From contig QXXC01000004.1 of NCBI GenBank assembly GCA_009911305.1, positions 1 to 64,000 of the forward strand: 64,000 nt of DNA. Direction: 5' to 3'. The position numbers were made by a program, and so were the translations under genes. This DNA comes from Clostridiaceae bacterium. Its GTDB lineage: Bacteria; Bacillota; Clostridia; Lachnospirales; Lachnospiraceae. The notes beneath the pieces are model-generated. The model saw nothing but the letters and a program-made list of their open reading frames with translations, did no database searches and had not been told where the DNA came from. Below, in pieces: positions 63,408-64,000 of the stretch; the first letter of the stretch is position 1; every line of letters starts with the position of its first letter.

Positions 63408-64000
63408 TTATTGACCGCTTCTGCTGTCATACGCCTCAATCACGCACTCATGTCCCTTTTTCTCATCATAATTTATGCCAATCAGTAAGATATCTCCCGT
63501 GTACTCCTTCATCCAGTCCGCATAGTTCCTGTCCCGGATCTGCGCGATCGCCCCGCCCGCTGATTTCTTCCATTTCAGCTCAATCAGCAGCGCCGGCCGG
63601 TTTACATGCTTTCTGGGAAGGTATACGATATCCGCAAATCCCCTGCCTGACGGCAGCTCCATCACCGGCGGCAGATACCAGGCGCTGGCGCTGTAATAGG
63701 CCATGAGCACCGTACATTTCAGTGCATTCTCATCGTTATATTTCAGGATCGACGCCGTCTCACTGTGAACCGCCGCCACTCCCTCTGCCACCGCCTCCTG
63801 ATCCATGGCCCATGTGCTTGCAAGAAGATCAGCCGAACGCCTGATCGCACGGTGTACCCCATCCCACCCGGGCCCTTCGATCGCATTCATGAATTCCTGG
63901 GCGATCTCCTGGTTGGGGATGAGGGCCTCTCCTGTCCTTTTCTCATATGTCAGATATCCCAGGTGAAGCAGCAGCGTAAGCACATCATCCCTTGTTCTCA
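63408..64000 (-). CDS. AAA-ATPase-like/PD-(D/E)XK nuclease family protein, C-terminal part
   Basis: The gene runs off the right edge. The visible 197 residues match the C-terminal part of DUF1703-type proteins: DDVLTLLLHLGYLTYE, then a PD-(D/E)XK nuclease core with GFADIVYLP and LIELKWKKSA (Asp and Glu-x-Lys). The N-terminal AAA-like ATPase is outside the window. The frame is open to base 64000, so no start is in view. Role unknown; such proteins occur in many copies in gut Firmicutes and Bacteroides. Confidence 0.88.
   Translation of the reverse strand, partial: RTRDDVLTLLLHLGYLTYEKRTGEALIPNQEIAQEFMNAIEGPGWDGVHRAIRRSADLLASTWAMDQEAVAEGVAAVHSETASILKYNDENALKCTVLMAYYSASAWYLPPVMELPSGRGFADIVYLPRKHVNRPALLIELKWKKSAGGAIAQIRDRNYADWMKEYTGDILLIGINYDEKKGHECVIEAYDSRSGQ

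Overview
The window looks like a chromosomal segment of a spore-forming, anaerobic, moderately high-GC member of the Lachnospiraceae (Clostridium cluster XIVa). The evidence is a spoIID/spoIIQ-like engulfment pair, T-box and lysine riboswitch leaders, sigma-A promoters with Clostridia-type spacing, Rex redox control, and families typical of this group (CD3324, DUF6465, DUF4397, DUF6020). This is inferred from gene content; I see no rRNA, tRNA or CRISPR array.

1-11.6 kb (minus strand): a surface-glycan cluster. It holds two GT2 glycosyltransferases, a set for a nucleotide-activated heptose (transaldolase, GmhA-like isomerase, HddA-like kinase, and an HddC-like nucleotidyltransferase fused to a GmhB-like phosphatase), an NDP-sugar epimerase and three methyltransferases that each carry an extra Rossmann module. 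Upstream lie an intact serine recombinase and a second recombinase-like protein that has lost its catalytic residues, with AT-rich direct repeats between them. 12-15.5 kb: gap-pgk-tpiA glycolytic genes. 15.6-18 kb: a CitA/DcuS-type two-component system. 18-26.7 kb: spoIIQ-like and spoIID, then a T-box-controlled ileS-glgP-orf operon whose terminator is interleaved with the spoIID promoter and ribosome binding site. 26.7-29 kb: nicotinate phosphoribosyltransferase and YebC.

29-34 kb: an accessory patch. It has a low-GC hydrolase/CD3324 pair, a lipoprotein gene split by a 160-bp TA-flanked MITE, a second copy of that MITE nested in a palindromic repeat, gene remnants, and repeats with compensating arms. 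34-41.5 kb: a MATE exporter, a CNNM/CorC protein and the rex-acpS-nnrD/E-alr-mazF run (no visible mazE). 41.6-45.4 kb: an ABC-F ATPase, a choline-binding-repeat protein and a 166-bp MITE-like element. 45.4-50 kb: a second surface-glycan group with two poly-G tracts; one (G11) splits a DUF6020 membrane protein gene and looks like a phase-variation switch. 50-57 kb: purC-purB-purA and dapA-dapB under a lysine riboswitch. 57-64 kb: an RsmF-like rRNA methylase, DUF6465, an NSS transporter, a repeat-bearing DUF4397 protein, a DtxR/MntR regulator and the C-terminal part of an AAA/PD-(D/E)XK protein.

The most unusual items are the two poly-G tracts at surface-glycan genes, the dead/live recombinase pair at the head of the heptose-glycan cluster, the reconstructible MITE insertion in a lipoprotein gene, and the spoIID control region where terminator, promoter and ribosome binding site overlap.
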